Shown in pieces: positions 8,037 to 17,112 of a DNA stretch of 64,000 nucleotides. The translations under genes were made by a program, and so were the position numbers. A model generated the notes under the pieces. That model did not search any database and was not told the origin of the DNA. It was given only the letters and a program-made list of their open reading frames with translations. This DNA is from Fimbriimonadaceae bacterium (GTDB lineage: Bacteria > Armatimonadota > Fimbriimonadia > Fimbriimonadales > Fimbriimonadaceae): contig CP075365.1 in the NCBI GenBank assembly GCA_019454125.1, positions 1,668,218 through 1,732,217 on the forward strand, read 5' to 3'. Within the stretch, counting starts at the first letter, position 1; each line of letters opens with the position of its first letter.

Positions 8037-8972
8037 TCAGCCGCGAGTCTTCCAGCCGTAAGGTACGTAGCGGTTTTCGAAACTCCCGTCGTCGAACAGG
8101 TCGACGAGGGCGTAGCCGTAGGTGCACTCGTGGTAGTCGCCGCCCCACCACCCGCCAGAGACCGCCCCGTTGCAGAAGTAAGCGACGTTGTTGTAGACCA
8201 CTTGGTCGGTCAAGTGCTCATGGCCGCTGACGCAGAGCCGCACGTTCGGGTTCTTCTTGAAGAGGTCCTTGATGCGGCGAGCGTCGATGTGGACCCAGGA
8301 ACCTGGGATGACCCAGTTGCCAGACTTCTCGTTCTCCCCGTCGAAGAAGCTGCACACGGCTAGGATCGGGATGTGGCTGACGACCATCACGTTCGTTTTG
8401 GCATCCACCTTGGCCAGATCGTCCGCGAGCCACTCGAACTGCTCATCGTCGAGCTTTGCCGTGTAACCATTGCCCGCGCGGAACGTGCTGTCCAGCACCA
8501 CGAAGTGCCAGCCCGCCTGGTCAAAGCTGTAGTAGGGCTTCTCCAAACCCAAGGCGTGGCACGCCCACGCCTTGGCAAACATCGGGTGCTTCTCGTGCGC
8601 GTCCCCCAACCCCCAGGCCCAGACGTCGTGGTTGCCCACGGTGTGCCGCACCGGCAGTTCCGCGTTCGCCTTCATCACCCGCGTGAAGATGTCCCATTGC
8701 GTCTTGGTCCGCTCTTCGCTCGCGCCGAAGGCGTCCATGATGAGGTCGCCGCCTGTGACGATCAGGTTGGGCTTGTCCTTTTGCGACTGCGCGTGGGCGA
8801 GGCACGCCTCCATGCCCTCCGGCGCGCCCTTCTCGGGCTGCACGTGGATGTCGGTGAGGTGCGCGATGCGAAGCACGCGTTTACGGTCGGGCCGCGGTGC
8901 CGGCAAGCAGACGGCGGGCAACAACACTCCGGCCGCGGTCGCGGCGAACAGGTCTCTTCGGGTCAAGGCCAT
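8037..8972 (-). CDS. Tat-exported calcineurin-like metallophosphoesterase
   Basis: A 311-residue binuclear-metal phosphoesterase. The N-terminus L-T-R-R-D-L-F-A-A-T-A-A-G-V-L-L is a twin-arginine signal, so export of the folded, metal-loaded enzyme is likely. All family blocks are present in order: D-x-H (T-D-I-H, near 41), G-G-D-L near 75, G-N-H-D near 113, V-S-H near 200 and G-H-E-H near 255. The substrate is unknown; similar proteins hydrolyse phosphomonoesters or cyclic nucleotides. Upstream, TACCAT ends 7 bases before the ATG, consistent with a leaderless transcript. It is one of four exported phosphatases between 8 and 24 kb. Confidence 0.9.
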   Translation of the reverse strand: MALTRRDLFAATAAGVLLPAVCLPAPRPDRKRVLRIAHLTDIHVQPEKGAPEGMEACLAHAQSQKDKPNLIVTGGDLIMDAFGASEERTKTQWDIFTRVMKANAELPVRHTVGNHDVWAWGLGDAHEKHPMFAKAWACHALGLEKPYYSFDQAGWHFVVLDSTFRAGNGYTAKLDDEQFEWLADDLAKVDAKTNVMVVSHIPILAVCSFFDGENEKSGNWVIPGSWVHIDARRIKDLFKKNPNVRLCVSGHEHLTDQVVYNNVAYFCNGAVSGGWWGGDYHECTYGYALVDLFDDGSFENRYVPYGWKTRG

Positions 8973-8985
8973 GCCTCAGATGGTA
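8973..8985 (-). promoter_or_regulatory. Candidate -10 element for a leaderless metallophosphoesterase mRNA
   Basis: On the minus strand TACCAT (8985-8980) is followed by seven bases and then the ATG at 8972. The expected transcription start would fall on or next to the start codon, and no Shine-Dalgarno sequence is available. Confidence 0.4.
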
Positions 8986-9125
8986 CTCGGAAGAACCTGG
9001 CGAAAACACTGTTCGGCCGGATTCAAACGCTACCTTTCTGACATGCGCCAGCCGTCCCTGGGGGGCTTCGGAACGGTGGCGCGGAGGTGGCGGTGCGGAA
9101 AGCCTAGGTTTTGGCTTTCGTTGGG

Positions 9126-11798
9126 TTAGTCGTCATCGTCCTTGAGGCCTCGCTTGTTCATCCATTCCATGAAGTCGGGATCGTCCATCTTCGTCTGGGC
9201 AGGCATCCACTTCCGGTCTTTGAACCGAGGGTCGCCCGGTTTGTACGCGAGTTCGGCCTGGAAGACGCGGGGGTCCGAATCGACGTGGGAATAGCCGGTC
9301 AGGTTTGGCTCGACCGTGAACATGTCCCGCAGGTCGGTCGCCAGGGCGTCGAACATGTTGTTCGGGCCGAGGCCGAAGATCTGGTAGATCGTCTTATGGA
9401 TCGACATGATCGACGTGTGGTCCCGGCTGATGTAGCCTCGCTTGGCATAGGGGCCGAGAACGAGCACGAACGATCGGTGCCGGTCGACGTGGTCGTTGTC
9501 CCCGCCCGAGTCGTCCTGCGTCACGAAGACGGCCATGTTCTCCCATTCGGGCTGCTGACTGAGCCACTCGACCAGGCGGCCTAGCGCGAGGTCGTTGTCG
9601 GCCATGTAGCTACAGACGTAGGGGTAGCCCCACTCGGGCCGCTTGCCGTCGCCATGGTCGTTGCACAGGGTGATGTTGATGAACTGCGGCAGCGGCTTAC
9701 CCTTGGCACGGAAGTTCTTCTCGACGTCCTCTTTCAGCCACTCGACCCGGGCGATGTCGGGAATGTTCGTGTTGTAGACGGGGTACTCCCAGCAGGTGCT
9801 GTCCCAGAGCGCCTTGTTCAGCGGATGGTTGACCTGGAGGACCGAGCCGGTCTTGGGCGGGTTGCCGGGCTCGATCTGACCGGGGAACTCGAAGCCCTCG
9901 CCGTAGTTCCGGAAGCTGATGCCGCCCCGCTCAAAGTGTTCCCACATCGAGCCGTTCTCGAGGAAGTCCTCGGGGATCTGCGACCCGTCGCTGCCGATGC
10001 CCGGGAGTCGTCCCTTGGTGGCGTCGTCGGCGCGGAAGTTCCACCCGGCGTAGTACTGGCGCGTGGTCCAGAGCGAGGGATAGACGCCGATCAGCCACCG
10101 GTGCCCGTCCCCGCTCGCCTGCGGCTCCATGTAGAAGTTGTCACTGATGGCGAACTGCTCGGCGAGCCGGGTGTGGTTCGGCATGATCGGAAGGCGCTCG
10201 CCCTTGCCCTTCTCCGTGATCCACCCCTCCATGCCGAACTCGGCGTAGTCGGGCTCGCCCTTGGCGCCCTTCAGCCCGCCGAAGATGCCGTCGAACGTGT
10301 GGTTCTCTTTCGTGATGAAGACCACGTGCTTGATCTGCTTGCTCCTTTGCCCAGGTTGGGTCGGAATCGGGCTCGGGGCGTTCTCGCGGTCGGCGTCGTA
10401 CACGTTGACCAGGCCGTTGTTCTTGAGCACCTGGGCCGTCAGCTTGGGAAGGGAACTGGTGCTGGGAACCTCGGTCTCCAGTACCATGCCCGGCATGTCG
10501 GACAAGCCGTGGCGCTCGTCGCTCTCCGGTCGCGGGTGCTTGGGTCCGCGGGGCCCTCGGCCCAGCCCCTTTTGGCAGGCGACGTAGAGCTTGGTCTCGT
10601 CTGCGTTCAGTCTCAACTGCATCGGGAACCAACCGGTCGGCAGCATGCCCTTCACCTCGCCCTTCTTAGGGTCGATGACGACGACGGCGTTCAGGCCGCT
10701 GGCGCAGACGTAGAGCGTCTTGCCGGCCCGGTCCATGGCCATGCCGCTGGGGATCACGCCTCGCAGGGCGTTGACTTCGGGGATCGGAGAAAGACGGATG
10801 TTCTTCACCGTCTTCATCGAGGCCGCATCGAACACCTGGACCGTGTCGTTGTTCGCGTTGCTCACGTAGAGCAGGCCGCCCTGCAGGAGGAGCGCGTTCG
10901 GGGCGCTGCCCCCCACGGCGATCCCCCCTTCCGTGATGCCGCGGATCATCGTGCCGCACTTGGCGTGGAGCTCAAACTTGGGCGCCGTCGGCGTGGAGAC
11001 GTCGAACCGGTAGACCGATTGGGCGCCGGGGGCTCCGTCTTCGCCGAGGCCGGGGACAAAGCGGCCCTCGAACTGCACGCCCTTCGTCGCTTCCTCGCTC
11101 GGGTAGGCGAAGGCCGGCCGCGTCAGGCCCGCCTTCTCGAACTCGGGGTCGTTCGTCGTCGGGATCTTGCTGTAGTCGAAGAGCCCGATGTTGGCGACGA
11201 ACAGCTTCTTCCCGTCGCCCGAGAGGGCCAAGGCGTACGGCTGTCTTCCCCCGTCCACCTGCGAAACGATCTTGCCGCTGGTGGAGTCGAGCGTGAGGAC
11301 TTCCTGTCGCGCCACGTCCAGGGCGAAAACGTACCGGCCGTCCCGAGAGTAGGCCATGTCCACGATGTACCGCCCGTAGGTGCCCGCGTTGACGTCCCAC
11401 TCGGATTTCACCGACCAGTCCGCGGTCGAGAGGACCGCGACCTTGCCCGCGTCGCCTCGGCTGGCCAAAAGAACTGTCCCGTCAGGCGAGAACACGCCGG
11501 CGGGGGCCAGCTCCTTCAGGGCGACGGCCCGCCTCTGGGGCTTGGGCTCGTCGACCCGGTAGACCGAGAGTTCGTTCTCAGCAAACGCCACGAGGGTCTT
11601 GCCGTCGCGCGAGAGGAGCGTCTGCCAGACGTCCGGGCCCGTATAGAGCCGCCTTCCGCTCGGGGTGAGAAGACGTCCGTTGGGCAAGATGGTCGTGCCT
11701 CCCGGCACGACTTTGGCGTACTCCTTGTCCGCAGGAGCACGGAAGACGAATGGAACGTCAGCCGCCTGACAAGCGAGGAGCATGAGAGTCGCAAGCAT
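9126..11798 (-). CDS. YncE-type beta-propeller fused to phosphoesterase (acid phosphatase/phospholipase C-like)
   Basis: An 890-residue exported protein. Residues 1-12 form a hydrophobic signal ending L-L-A-C, a possible lipobox. Residues 50-420 are YVTN-like propeller blades with repeated S-x-D-G-K-x-L/V-x-V-A motifs. From about 500 (K-H-V-V-F-I-T-K-E-N-H-T-F-D) comes a phosphoesterase-family catalytic domain, with F-V-T-Q-D-D-S-G-G-D-N-D-H-V-D-x-H-R near residue 765 as metal-ligand motif. Related fusions are annotated as bifunctional YncE/alkaline phosphatase proteins. The acidic tail D-D-D-D is unusual. It is transcribed alone. The reaction is inferred from family; the propeller may bind substrate or the cell surface. 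Confidence 0.85.
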   Translation of the reverse strand: MLATLMLLACQAADVPFVFRAPADKEYAKVVPGGTTILPNGRLLTPSGRRLYTGPDVWQTLLSRDGKTLVAFAENELSVYRVDEPKPQRRAVALKELAPAGVFSPDGTVLLASRGDAGKVAVLSTADWSVKSEWDVNAGTYGRYIVDMAYSRDGRYVFALDVARQEVLTLDSTSGKIVSQVDGGRQPYALALSGDGKKLFVANIGLFDYSKIPTTNDPEFEKAGLTRPAFAYPSEEATKGVQFEGRFVPGLGEDGAPGAQSVYRFDVSTPTAPKFELHAKCGTMIRGITEGGIAVGGSAPNALLLQGGLLYVSNANNDTVQVFDAASMKTVKNIRLSPIPEVNALRGVIPSGMAMDRAGKTLYVCASGLNAVVVIDPKKGEVKGMLPTGWFPMQLRLNADETKLYVACQKGLGRGPRGPKHPRPESDERHGLSDMPGMVLETEVPSTSSLPKLTAQVLKNNGLVNVYDADRENAPSPIPTQPGQRSKQIKHVVFITKENHTFDGIFGGLKGAKGEPDYAEFGMEGWITEKGKGERLPIMPNHTRLAEQFAISDNFYMEPQASGDGHRWLIGVYPSLWTTRQYYAGWNFRADDATKGRLPGIGSDGSQIPEDFLENGSMWEHFERGGISFRNYGEGFEFPGQIEPGNPPKTGSVLQVNHPLNKALWDSTCWEYPVYNTNIPDIARVEWLKEDVEKNFRAKGKPLPQFINITLCNDHGDGKRPEWGYPYVCSYMADNDLALGRLVEWLSQQPEWENMAVFVTQDDSGGDNDHVDRHRSFVLVLGPYAKRGYISRDHTSIMSIHKTIYQIFGLGPNNMFDALATDLRDMFTVEPNLTGYSHVDSDPRVFQAELAYKPGDPRFKDRKWMPAQTKMDDPDFMEWMNKRGLKDDDD

Positions 11799-11967
11799 GA
11801 ACCCGTGAAGTGTACGGGCCTCCTGTTAAATTCGCGTTAACAAGCGATGTCACGCCTCCACCCCGGACAGAGCCCCGGTTCGGCCCCAGAGGAGCCGCGC
11901 CGGGCATCGGCCCGACCAGGCTGACTCGGTACCCGTCGCGACAAGAAAACCTCCGCGGTTTGCGGCC

Positions 11968-12450
11968 ATGATTGGGGGTCGTTCCATGGTGCCTGCCCCT
12001 CAAAAGCCTTCGCCGGAGAAGCGGCGCACGCGGGTCTTGCTCGTGTCCGTGGCGCTCTTCCTTGCGTCCTGCGCCCTGCCGTGCCTGCATTGGCAGAACG
12101 GAGACTCGATGTTCGGATGGGAGGTGCTGCTGCTGGGGTGGATGGGCGTCCTCTACGGCCAATTAGCCTGGTTCGCGAACCCGCTTTATGCGCTGGCCAT
12201 GCTCTGCTCTGTCTTGTCCCGCGGCCGTTGGGTGACCCTGCTTTCCCTGGGCTGTGTCTTTGTCGGGCTCTTGACGGTCACGCTCTTCTTCACCGAGTTG
12301 CCCGCGGACGAAGCGAACGTAAACAAGCTTCGCCTCCAGTCGCTCGGCCCCGCCGCCTGGCTCTGGATGGGATCCTTCCTCACCCTTGTTTACGCCAACG
12401 GCCGACGCGACCCCATCCGCGGCACCTTCCAGGGCATAGGACAGGCTTAG
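11968..12450 (+). CDS. Small integral membrane protein of unknown function
   Basis: A 160-residue protein with a basic N-terminus (P-S-P-E-K-R-R-T-R) followed by about four hydrophobic segments (roughly 22-38, 52-78, 90-108 and 130-145). I recognise no family. ATG 11968 or ATG 11986 could be the start; the second gives a better N-terminus before the basic patch. It is divergent from the YncE-phosphoesterase gene and convergent with the next one, with a clean hairpin between. Nothing in the context indicates a role. Confidence 0.6.
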   Translation: MIGGRSMVPAPQKPSPEKRRTRVLLVSVALFLASCALPCLHWQNGDSMFGWEVLLLGWMGVLYGQLAWFANPLYALAMLCSVLSRGRWVTLLSLGCVFVGLLTVTLFFTELPADEANVNKLRLQSLGPAAWLWMGSFLTLVYANGRRDPIRGTFQGIGQA

Positions 12451-12477
12451 GATAGGCAGAGGCGGTTTTTGCCCGGT

Positions 12478-12506
12478 GAGCGGCCCGCACCAGGTACGGG
12501 CCGCTC
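12478..12506. terminator. Hairpin between convergent genes
   Basis: Perfect 10-bp stem GAGCGGCCCG (12478-12487) with CGGGCCGCTC (12497-12506) and a 9-base loop, midway between the membrane-protein stop and the stop of the convergent secreted-protein gene. It probably serves both. Confidence 0.75.
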
Positions 12507-12517
12507 GTCGGGTCGCG

Positions 12518-14305
12518 TCAGTATCCTACGACTTCGAAGTGGGAGTACGTCGTCGTGATGCCGGGGAAGAGCAGGGGGCCAGTCCGCGTACTGCGCAAGC
12601 GCATCGAGAACCGTCCCTCGCCGTCCAGGAAGTTCGTCGCGTCCACGCCGAAGATCTGGATGAACCTGTCGCTCGTCGTGAGGTTCGCCGTTCCGACCGT
12701 GACGTACTGGTTTTGGTTACGGTCTAGGATCTCGACCGTCAGGTTCGCCGTGACTTGGTCCACGCGGGCGACACAACGGATGTCGAGCCGGCGTTCGGGA
12801 ATCGCAGTCGCCCGGCAGTCAAGCTGGAAAAGGCTCGTGTACGTCGTGCGCGACTGTTGCGGGCCGCCGGTCTTGATCGTGAGGTCGAGGTCGGCCGAGT
12901 CCTCGGGCGACCACACTCCGTAATCGAGGACGGAGCCAAGCACCCCGACGCCGTTCTCTATGAGGACGGGCTGCACGTTCTCGACGACCGAGACCATGCG
13001 CTGTCCGGGAATGTCGAACCTAATGGTCGGCCCGACGAAGCTCGGCGGGATCGGCGTCCAGTCGTCTGCCACGAAGTCGTAGAACATAGGCGTGATGCGA
13101 CCCGGATTGCCGATGAACTCCAGTTCGTAAGTGAGCAGTCCGGTGGTCATGTTCGTGACCCCTGCGTCCCGGAAATCGAAGATTCCGCTGCAGAAGCGCC
13201 CAAACGGAGCGGGTTTCGGTGGTTCGAAGATGTCGAGCTGGAACGTTTCGACCTCGACGAGGTCACCGGGTTCTGCGATGACTTTTGCCGTGAGCATGGA
13301 GATCTGAGGGTCGAACGTATAGACAAAAGCCATTCCAGCGTCGTACTGGGCCACGGGCTCGTAAATCGGCGGGTCGATGCCAAAGTCGACCGGGGGATCC
13401 GTGCGGTAACGCAGTCCGACACACGCGCCGGTGTTCCGAATCAGGTCGTTGAGAAAGGCGTAGGCGGTGCCGGCAGGCAGGGAGTTGATGAAAGCGCTGA
13501 CGTTGGCGTCTTCGACCTTCGTGCTGTTCGGCGGCATGAACCCTCGCTCCTTCGCCTCTTTCTTGAGCTTTCGCAACGCGGCCGCCCTTTGCTGCGGGGT
13601 GCCTTTGGTGAACTCCCAATCAATGTAACCCGCCAGTTTGCGAGGGAAGTCCTCGACCGTCCCCACACCCGGGACACCCCCGAAACTCTGGCCGACTGAC
13701 TTCTTTGGTCCGCCCGGCCCGTCCGGGTCGGTGCCGCCGTTGCAGACGTAAAGCGTGACTTTGATGTTCGCACCCGGGCGGGGGGTCAGTTCATAGCCGC
13801 CGCTCGGGTTCTTGGGCGGCTTGTTGTTTTGGAAGCCTGCGCCCGTGCCGCCTTGCTGCCCCTGGGGCCGGACGCCGTCGAAGGTGCGGCCGCCGTCAAG
13901 GTGGACTCCTCCACCTTGAGTGCCGTTCCTGCCACCGCCGTGCTTCATCACGACGAAGCAACCGTTAGGGGCCACGGCCATCCACGCCATGTTCGTGGTG
14001 GTCCGGTTGACATCGTAAGCCTCCTTCGTGCCGTCGAGGCTGCGGTAGCCGATCACACGGCCCTGCCCGTCCTTGATCACGGAACCGATCTTTTGGTTCT
14101 GGCTGTTCGTGATATCGCCGTTGGGTTGGATAGTCCCCGGCTTGCCGTCCGGCTCGAGCAAGCCGAGGTCTTGCCAGATGTAGTTCTTAGCGAACTGGTT
14201 GGCCTGGTCGCGGTCGTCGTTGAAGACGTAGACCTTGTCAGGTGCCGCAAACGCGGCTGACAGCAGGAACTGCAGAAGCATCAGGATGACGATGGGCCGT
14301 TTCAT
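12518..14305 (-). CDS. Large secreted protein of unknown function
   Basis: A 595-residue protein with a clear Sec signal peptide (M-K-R-P-I-V-I-L-M-L-L-Q-F-L-L-S-A-A-F-A-A, cleavage near residue 21). Residues 110-200 are rich in Gly, Asn and Pro. Residues 225-270 form a basic, probably helical stretch (A-A-L-R-K-L-K-K-E-A-K-E-R). The C-terminal half, from about 330, looks all-beta with alternating hydrophobic residues, as in surface or adhesion domains. I recognise no named domain. It stands alone between a convergent hairpin and the phoX terminator. The function is not assigned. Confidence 0.7.
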   Translation of the reverse strand: MKRPIVILMLLQFLLSAAFAAPDKVYVFNDDRDQANQFAKNYIWQDLGLLEPDGKPGTIQPNGDITNSQNQKIGSVIKDGQGRVIGYRSLDGTKEAYDVNRTTTNMAWMAVAPNGCFVVMKHGGGRNGTQGGGVHLDGGRTFDGVRPQGQQGGTGAGFQNNKPPKNPSGGYELTPRPGANIKVTLYVCNGGTDPDGPGGPKKSVGQSFGGVPGVGTVEDFPRKLAGYIDWEFTKGTPQQRAAALRKLKKEAKERGFMPPNSTKVEDANVSAFINSLPAGTAYAFLNDLIRNTGACVGLRYRTDPPVDFGIDPPIYEPVAQYDAGMAFVYTFDPQISMLTAKVIAEPGDLVEVETFQLDIFEPPKPAPFGRFCSGIFDFRDAGVTNMTTGLLTYELEFIGNPGRITPMFYDFVADDWTPIPPSFVGPTIRFDIPGQRMVSVVENVQPVLIENGVGVLGSVLDYGVWSPEDSADLDLTIKTGGPQQSRTTYTSLFQLDCRATAIPERRLDIRCVARVDQVTANLTVEILDRNQNQYVTVGTANLTTSDRFIQIFGVDATNFLDGEGRFSMRLRSTRTGPLLFPGITTTYSHFEVVGY

Positions 14306-14439
14306 GGTTCTGTCTCTCTATGCAATCCGTGAGTTCGAAACCCCTGCCAGACGACCGCGTTGTAGTCGGTCGTCTCCCATACCGATTCCTCACCAGTACA
14401 GGGGGCAATTGTAGCAGACATTCTACGAAAATTCTCACT

Positions 14440-14485
14440 ATTTTCAGAAGAAAGATTAAACCAAGCCTGACCCCACACGTCAGGC
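14440..14485 (-). terminator. Intrinsic terminator of phoX
   Basis: Minus-strand hairpin with 7-bp stem GCCTGAC/GTCAGGC (14465-14485), followed by the T-rich stretch TTGGTTTAATCTTTCTT, 64 bases past the phoX stop. Confidence 0.75.
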
Positions 14486-14548
14486 CAGGGGGTGAGAGCA
14501 CGGCTTCCGGGCGGTCGAAGATCGCGTGCAACTGGGGCCCGGCACCCG

Positions 14549-16471
14549 CTACGATCCGATCACGCCGCCCGACTCTGACTGGACCGCGATCACGGATGGG
14601 CGCGGGACGCCGGTGCCGTCCGGCCACTTCGTCGAGGGGTCCGAAAAGCTCGAGCCTTCTCCGGGGTGCTGGATCGCCAGGAACGCGGTCGTGCCGTCCG
14701 GGGTGAACTCGGGGCCGCAGACCTCGCTGCCCACCACGCTCGCCATGAACTGCCGCAGCTTGCCCCGCTCGGGCCCCTCGGTCGGCACGGCGAAGAACCC
14801 GTCGCGGAACTTCAGCGCAGACTCCATCCCGTCCGTCGCGATCCAAAGGTTGCCCCGAGGGTCGAAGCAGATGTTGTCCGGGCAGGAGATCGGGCTCAGG
14901 CCCTCCTTCGGGTAGCCCGCGAAAAACGTCCGGTCGTCCGCCGGGTCGCCGCACACCATGAAGAGCTCCCAAGCGAACGTCGTGGCCGCATGGTCGCCAT
15001 CGGCCTCGACGAGCTCGATGATGTGACCGTGCCGGTTGCCTTCGACCGGGTTCGCGGCGTCCGTGCCGGGCTTGCCCTCCTTCGCCCGGTCCACGTTGTT
15101 CGTACAGACGACGTAGACCTTCTCGTTGACCGGGTTCACCTCGATGTCCTCGGGCCGGTCCATCTTGGTGGCCCCGACCAGGTCGGCGGCGATCCGTGCG
15201 TCGATCACCACGTCGGCCTGGCTGTCGAACCCGTTCTCGGCCGTCAGCGGCCCTTTTCCGTGGACCAAGGGCAGCCACACGCCGGTGCCGTCCTCGTCGA
15301 ACCGGGCGACGTAGAGCACGCCCTCGTCCAGCAGGCTGCGTTTCGCCTCTCGGTCGCTCCGGTCATAGGGCTTGTCGCAGACGAACTTGTAGACGTACTC
15401 GAACCGTGCGTCGTCCCCACTGTACATGACCACGCGGTCGTTCTTGGTGACGTGCGAGGTCGCGGCCTCGTGGCGGAACCGGCCCAAGGCCGTCCGTTTG
15501 ACGGGCGTCCAATCCGGGTCGTAGGGGTCGATCTCGACGATCCAACCGAAGGTATAGGCCTCGTTCGGCTCCTTGCGACAGTCCAGCCGGTCGATGTGCC
15601 TTTCCCAGGCGTAGGACGATTCAGCCTTCCCAAGCCCATACCGCTCAGCGCTGCGGCGGTCCTTCTCGCTCGTGTAGCTCGTGGCGTGGCCGAACTGGCC
15701 TTGGAAGTTCTCCTCGCCGCTCAGCACCGTGCCCCAGGGCGTCTTGCCAGCCGCGCAATTTTGCATCGTGCCCCGGCACCAGCGCCCGTCTGGGTGGGCG
15801 CTCGTCCGCATCCGCGGGTCGGCTTTGGCCGGGCCGCTCACCCGCATGGGCGACGTGGCCGTGTAGCGCGCGTTGTAAGGACTGTCCACCACGGTGGCCC
15901 ACCGTCCGTCCTTCCGCTCGACCTCGACGACCGAAAACCCCATCGCTTCCATGCAGGCCGCCGCCATCTCCGCGGTGACCTCCTTCTCGTTCTGAATCGG
16001 GAACATCAGTTCCGGGTTGGCGTACTCGTGGTTCACGCCCAGCAGGCCGCGGTCCGAGTTTTCAGATCCGTAGGGAAGCGGCAGGAACCCGACGAAGTCG
16101 CAGTTGTAGCCGAAGCACCGCGCTTGGGTGGCGGCGTCCATCTTGCCCGGCTCGGGCTCAGCCTGGCCAGGGAACATGGGGTCGCCCCAGCGCAGGAGCG
16201 GCTGCCAGCGGTATCCCGGCGACAGGACCACGCCTGGAGCCGTGCTCGGGCCGATCGGCTTGAAGTCCAGCCCCGTCGGGCTCTTAATCACCGGGTGCGG
16301 CAGGCTGAAGGCAGAGGCGCCGCTCAGCGTCAAGAACGTCCCGAGCGCGCCCTTCAGCACGTCCCGCCGTCGCAAGCGCCGCTCGACGATCTCGGCGAAG
16401 GGAAGTCCCGACCCTCCGGTGGACCGCACGATCGGGTCGTCGTCGTAATGGCGCTGCGTTGAATCGGACAT
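14549..16471 (-). CDS. phoX: PhoX-type alkaline phosphatase, Tat-exported
   Basis: A 640-residue protein of the PhoX (DUF839) family, periplasmic calcium- and iron-dependent alkaline phosphatases that release phosphate from organic esters. The long N-terminus ends in R-L-R-R-R-D-V-L-K-G-A-L-G-T-F-L (residues 32-47), a twin-arginine signal as in known PhoX. Family signatures include G-V-N-H-E-Y (near 147), S-G-E-E-N (near 250), W-I-V-E-I-D-P-Y and R-P-E-D-I-E-V-N-P, and the Cys-containing G-S-E-V-C-G-P-E-F-T-P-D-G near 590. Full family length. It is monocistronic with its own terminator. PhoB control would be expected in other bacteria, but no pho box was identified. Confidence 0.92.
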   Translation of the reverse strand: MSDSTQRHYDDDPIVRSTGGSGLPFAEIVERRLRRRDVLKGALGTFLTLSGASAFSLPHPVIKSPTGLDFKPIGPSTAPGVVLSPGYRWQPLLRWGDPMFPGQAEPEPGKMDAATQARCFGYNCDFVGFLPLPYGSENSDRGLLGVNHEYANPELMFPIQNEKEVTAEMAAACMEAMGFSVVEVERKDGRWATVVDSPYNARYTATSPMRVSGPAKADPRMRTSAHPDGRWCRGTMQNCAAGKTPWGTVLSGEENFQGQFGHATSYTSEKDRRSAERYGLGKAESSYAWERHIDRLDCRKEPNEAYTFGWIVEIDPYDPDWTPVKRTALGRFRHEAATSHVTKNDRVVMYSGDDARFEYVYKFVCDKPYDRSDREAKRSLLDEGVLYVARFDEDGTGVWLPLVHGKGPLTAENGFDSQADVVIDARIAADLVGATKMDRPEDIEVNPVNEKVYVVCTNNVDRAKEGKPGTDAANPVEGNRHGHIIELVEADGDHAATTFAWELFMVCGDPADDRTFFAGYPKEGLSPISCPDNICFDPRGNLWIATDGMESALKFRDGFFAVPTEGPERGKLRQFMASVVGSEVCGPEFTPDGTTAFLAIQHPGEGSSFSDPSTKWPDGTGVPRPSVIAVQSESGGVIGS

Positions 16472-16688
16472 CCGTCAAGGATGCCCTCATCATTGTTAAA
16501 ATTGCGATAAGGCCGGGTCCCCCAGCCCGGCTAAAGCCCCCGCACTCCAGGCTAACTCATGCTACGTGGCCTGACCCGGGATGAAGGCCAGACAACTGAT
16601 CGCAGGACTGTCCCTCCGGAAACCGGCTCGCGTGGCCGGTTCTTCAAAGCTCCTTCGGTCACTCACCGTCGTGGCTGAGTGTAAACCA

Positions 16689-16809
16689 GGGTGGCCTGGC
16701 CTGGTTGCTCCGGCGACAGGCCAGGATCCGCAGACTCCTGGCAGCTCGGCTGTTGGCCACGCTCCCTGGCCCCCGGCCTGTCCACCGGGCCAGACCGCGC
16801 CACCCGCCA
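16689..16809 (+). repeat. 121-bp direct repeat, copy 1
   Basis: Matches 16989-17109 without gaps, starting at GGGTGGCCTGG and including the shared block GCTCCGGCGACAGG, then CCTGGCCCCCGGCCTG. The copies have several substitutions but identical spacing, exactly 300 bases apart. Confidence 0.8.
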
Positions 16810-16827
16810 CGTGCAAACCACTGCGTT

Positions 16828-16867
16828 GGCACGGCTGTGGCACGGCTGTGGCACGGCTACGGCACGG
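16828..16867 (+). repeat. 11-bp tandem repeat
   Basis: GGCACGGCTGT occurs twice in tandem (16828-16849), followed by GGCACGGCTAC and a partial GGCACGG. It lies between the two 121-bp repeat copies. Confidence 0.8.
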
Positions 16868-16940
16868 ACCGGGCCCTGCCAGAGTCGCGGCTGGGCCGGG
16901 GGGACTGCGGGCCATGCACCTCCCCTTGCTGGTTCTCGGT

Positions 16941-16968
16941 CGCCTCGACACGCGACGTGCCTAGGCAT
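16941..16968 (-). repeat. Degenerate REP-like palindrome
   Basis: GCCTCGACACG...CGTGCCTAGGCATT resembles the minus orientation of the REP palindromes at 17496-17529, 47579-47602 and 47951-47980, with mismatches in the stem. Confidence 0.45.
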
Positions 16969-16988
16969 TCAAATGCTCCCCGGAGTGA

Positions 16989-17109
16989 GGGTGGCCTGGT
17001 CTGGTCGCTCCGGCGACAGGTGAGGGTGCGCAGGCTCTTGCCCATACGGCCGGTGGTCCCGCGACCTGGCCCCCGGCCTGCCCTCCGGGGCAGACCGGGC
17101 CACTCGCCG
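16989..17109 (+). repeat. 121-bp direct repeat, copy 2
   Basis: Second copy of the 16689-16809 repeat. It ends just before the stop codon of the DUF1905 gene on the minus strand at 17113, so it may carry that gene's terminator: GCCCGGTCTGCCCC and the facing GGGGCAGACCGGGC form strong secondary structure. Confidence 0.8.
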
Positions 17110-17112
17110 GGC

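Larger units (their letters stand above)
16472..17112. other. Gene-free, repeat-rich stretch
   Basis: I see no credible gene in these 641 bases. Every reading frame of any length consists of Arg/Pro/Ala-rich translation of GC repeats. The stretch holds a 121-bp direct repeat, an 11-bp tandem repeat and a degenerate REP-like palindrome, each listed separately. The upstream region of phoX occupies the left end. Confidence 0.65.

Noticed and set aside
9654-11840. 728-codon open frame on the plus strand opposite the YncE-phosphoesterase gene
   Set aside because: It is the antisense of a strongly conserved gene in GC-rich DNA. The translation is Val/Leu/Arg/Gly/Asp-rich without domain motifs.
14666-16462. 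598-codon plus-strand frame opposite phoX
   Set aside because: phoX on the minus strand has full-length family similarity and a Tat signal. The plus frame shows no plausible protein.
16828-16867. CRISPR-like short direct repeats
   Set aside because: The units are 11 bp in direct tandem without spacers, which is not a CRISPR array.
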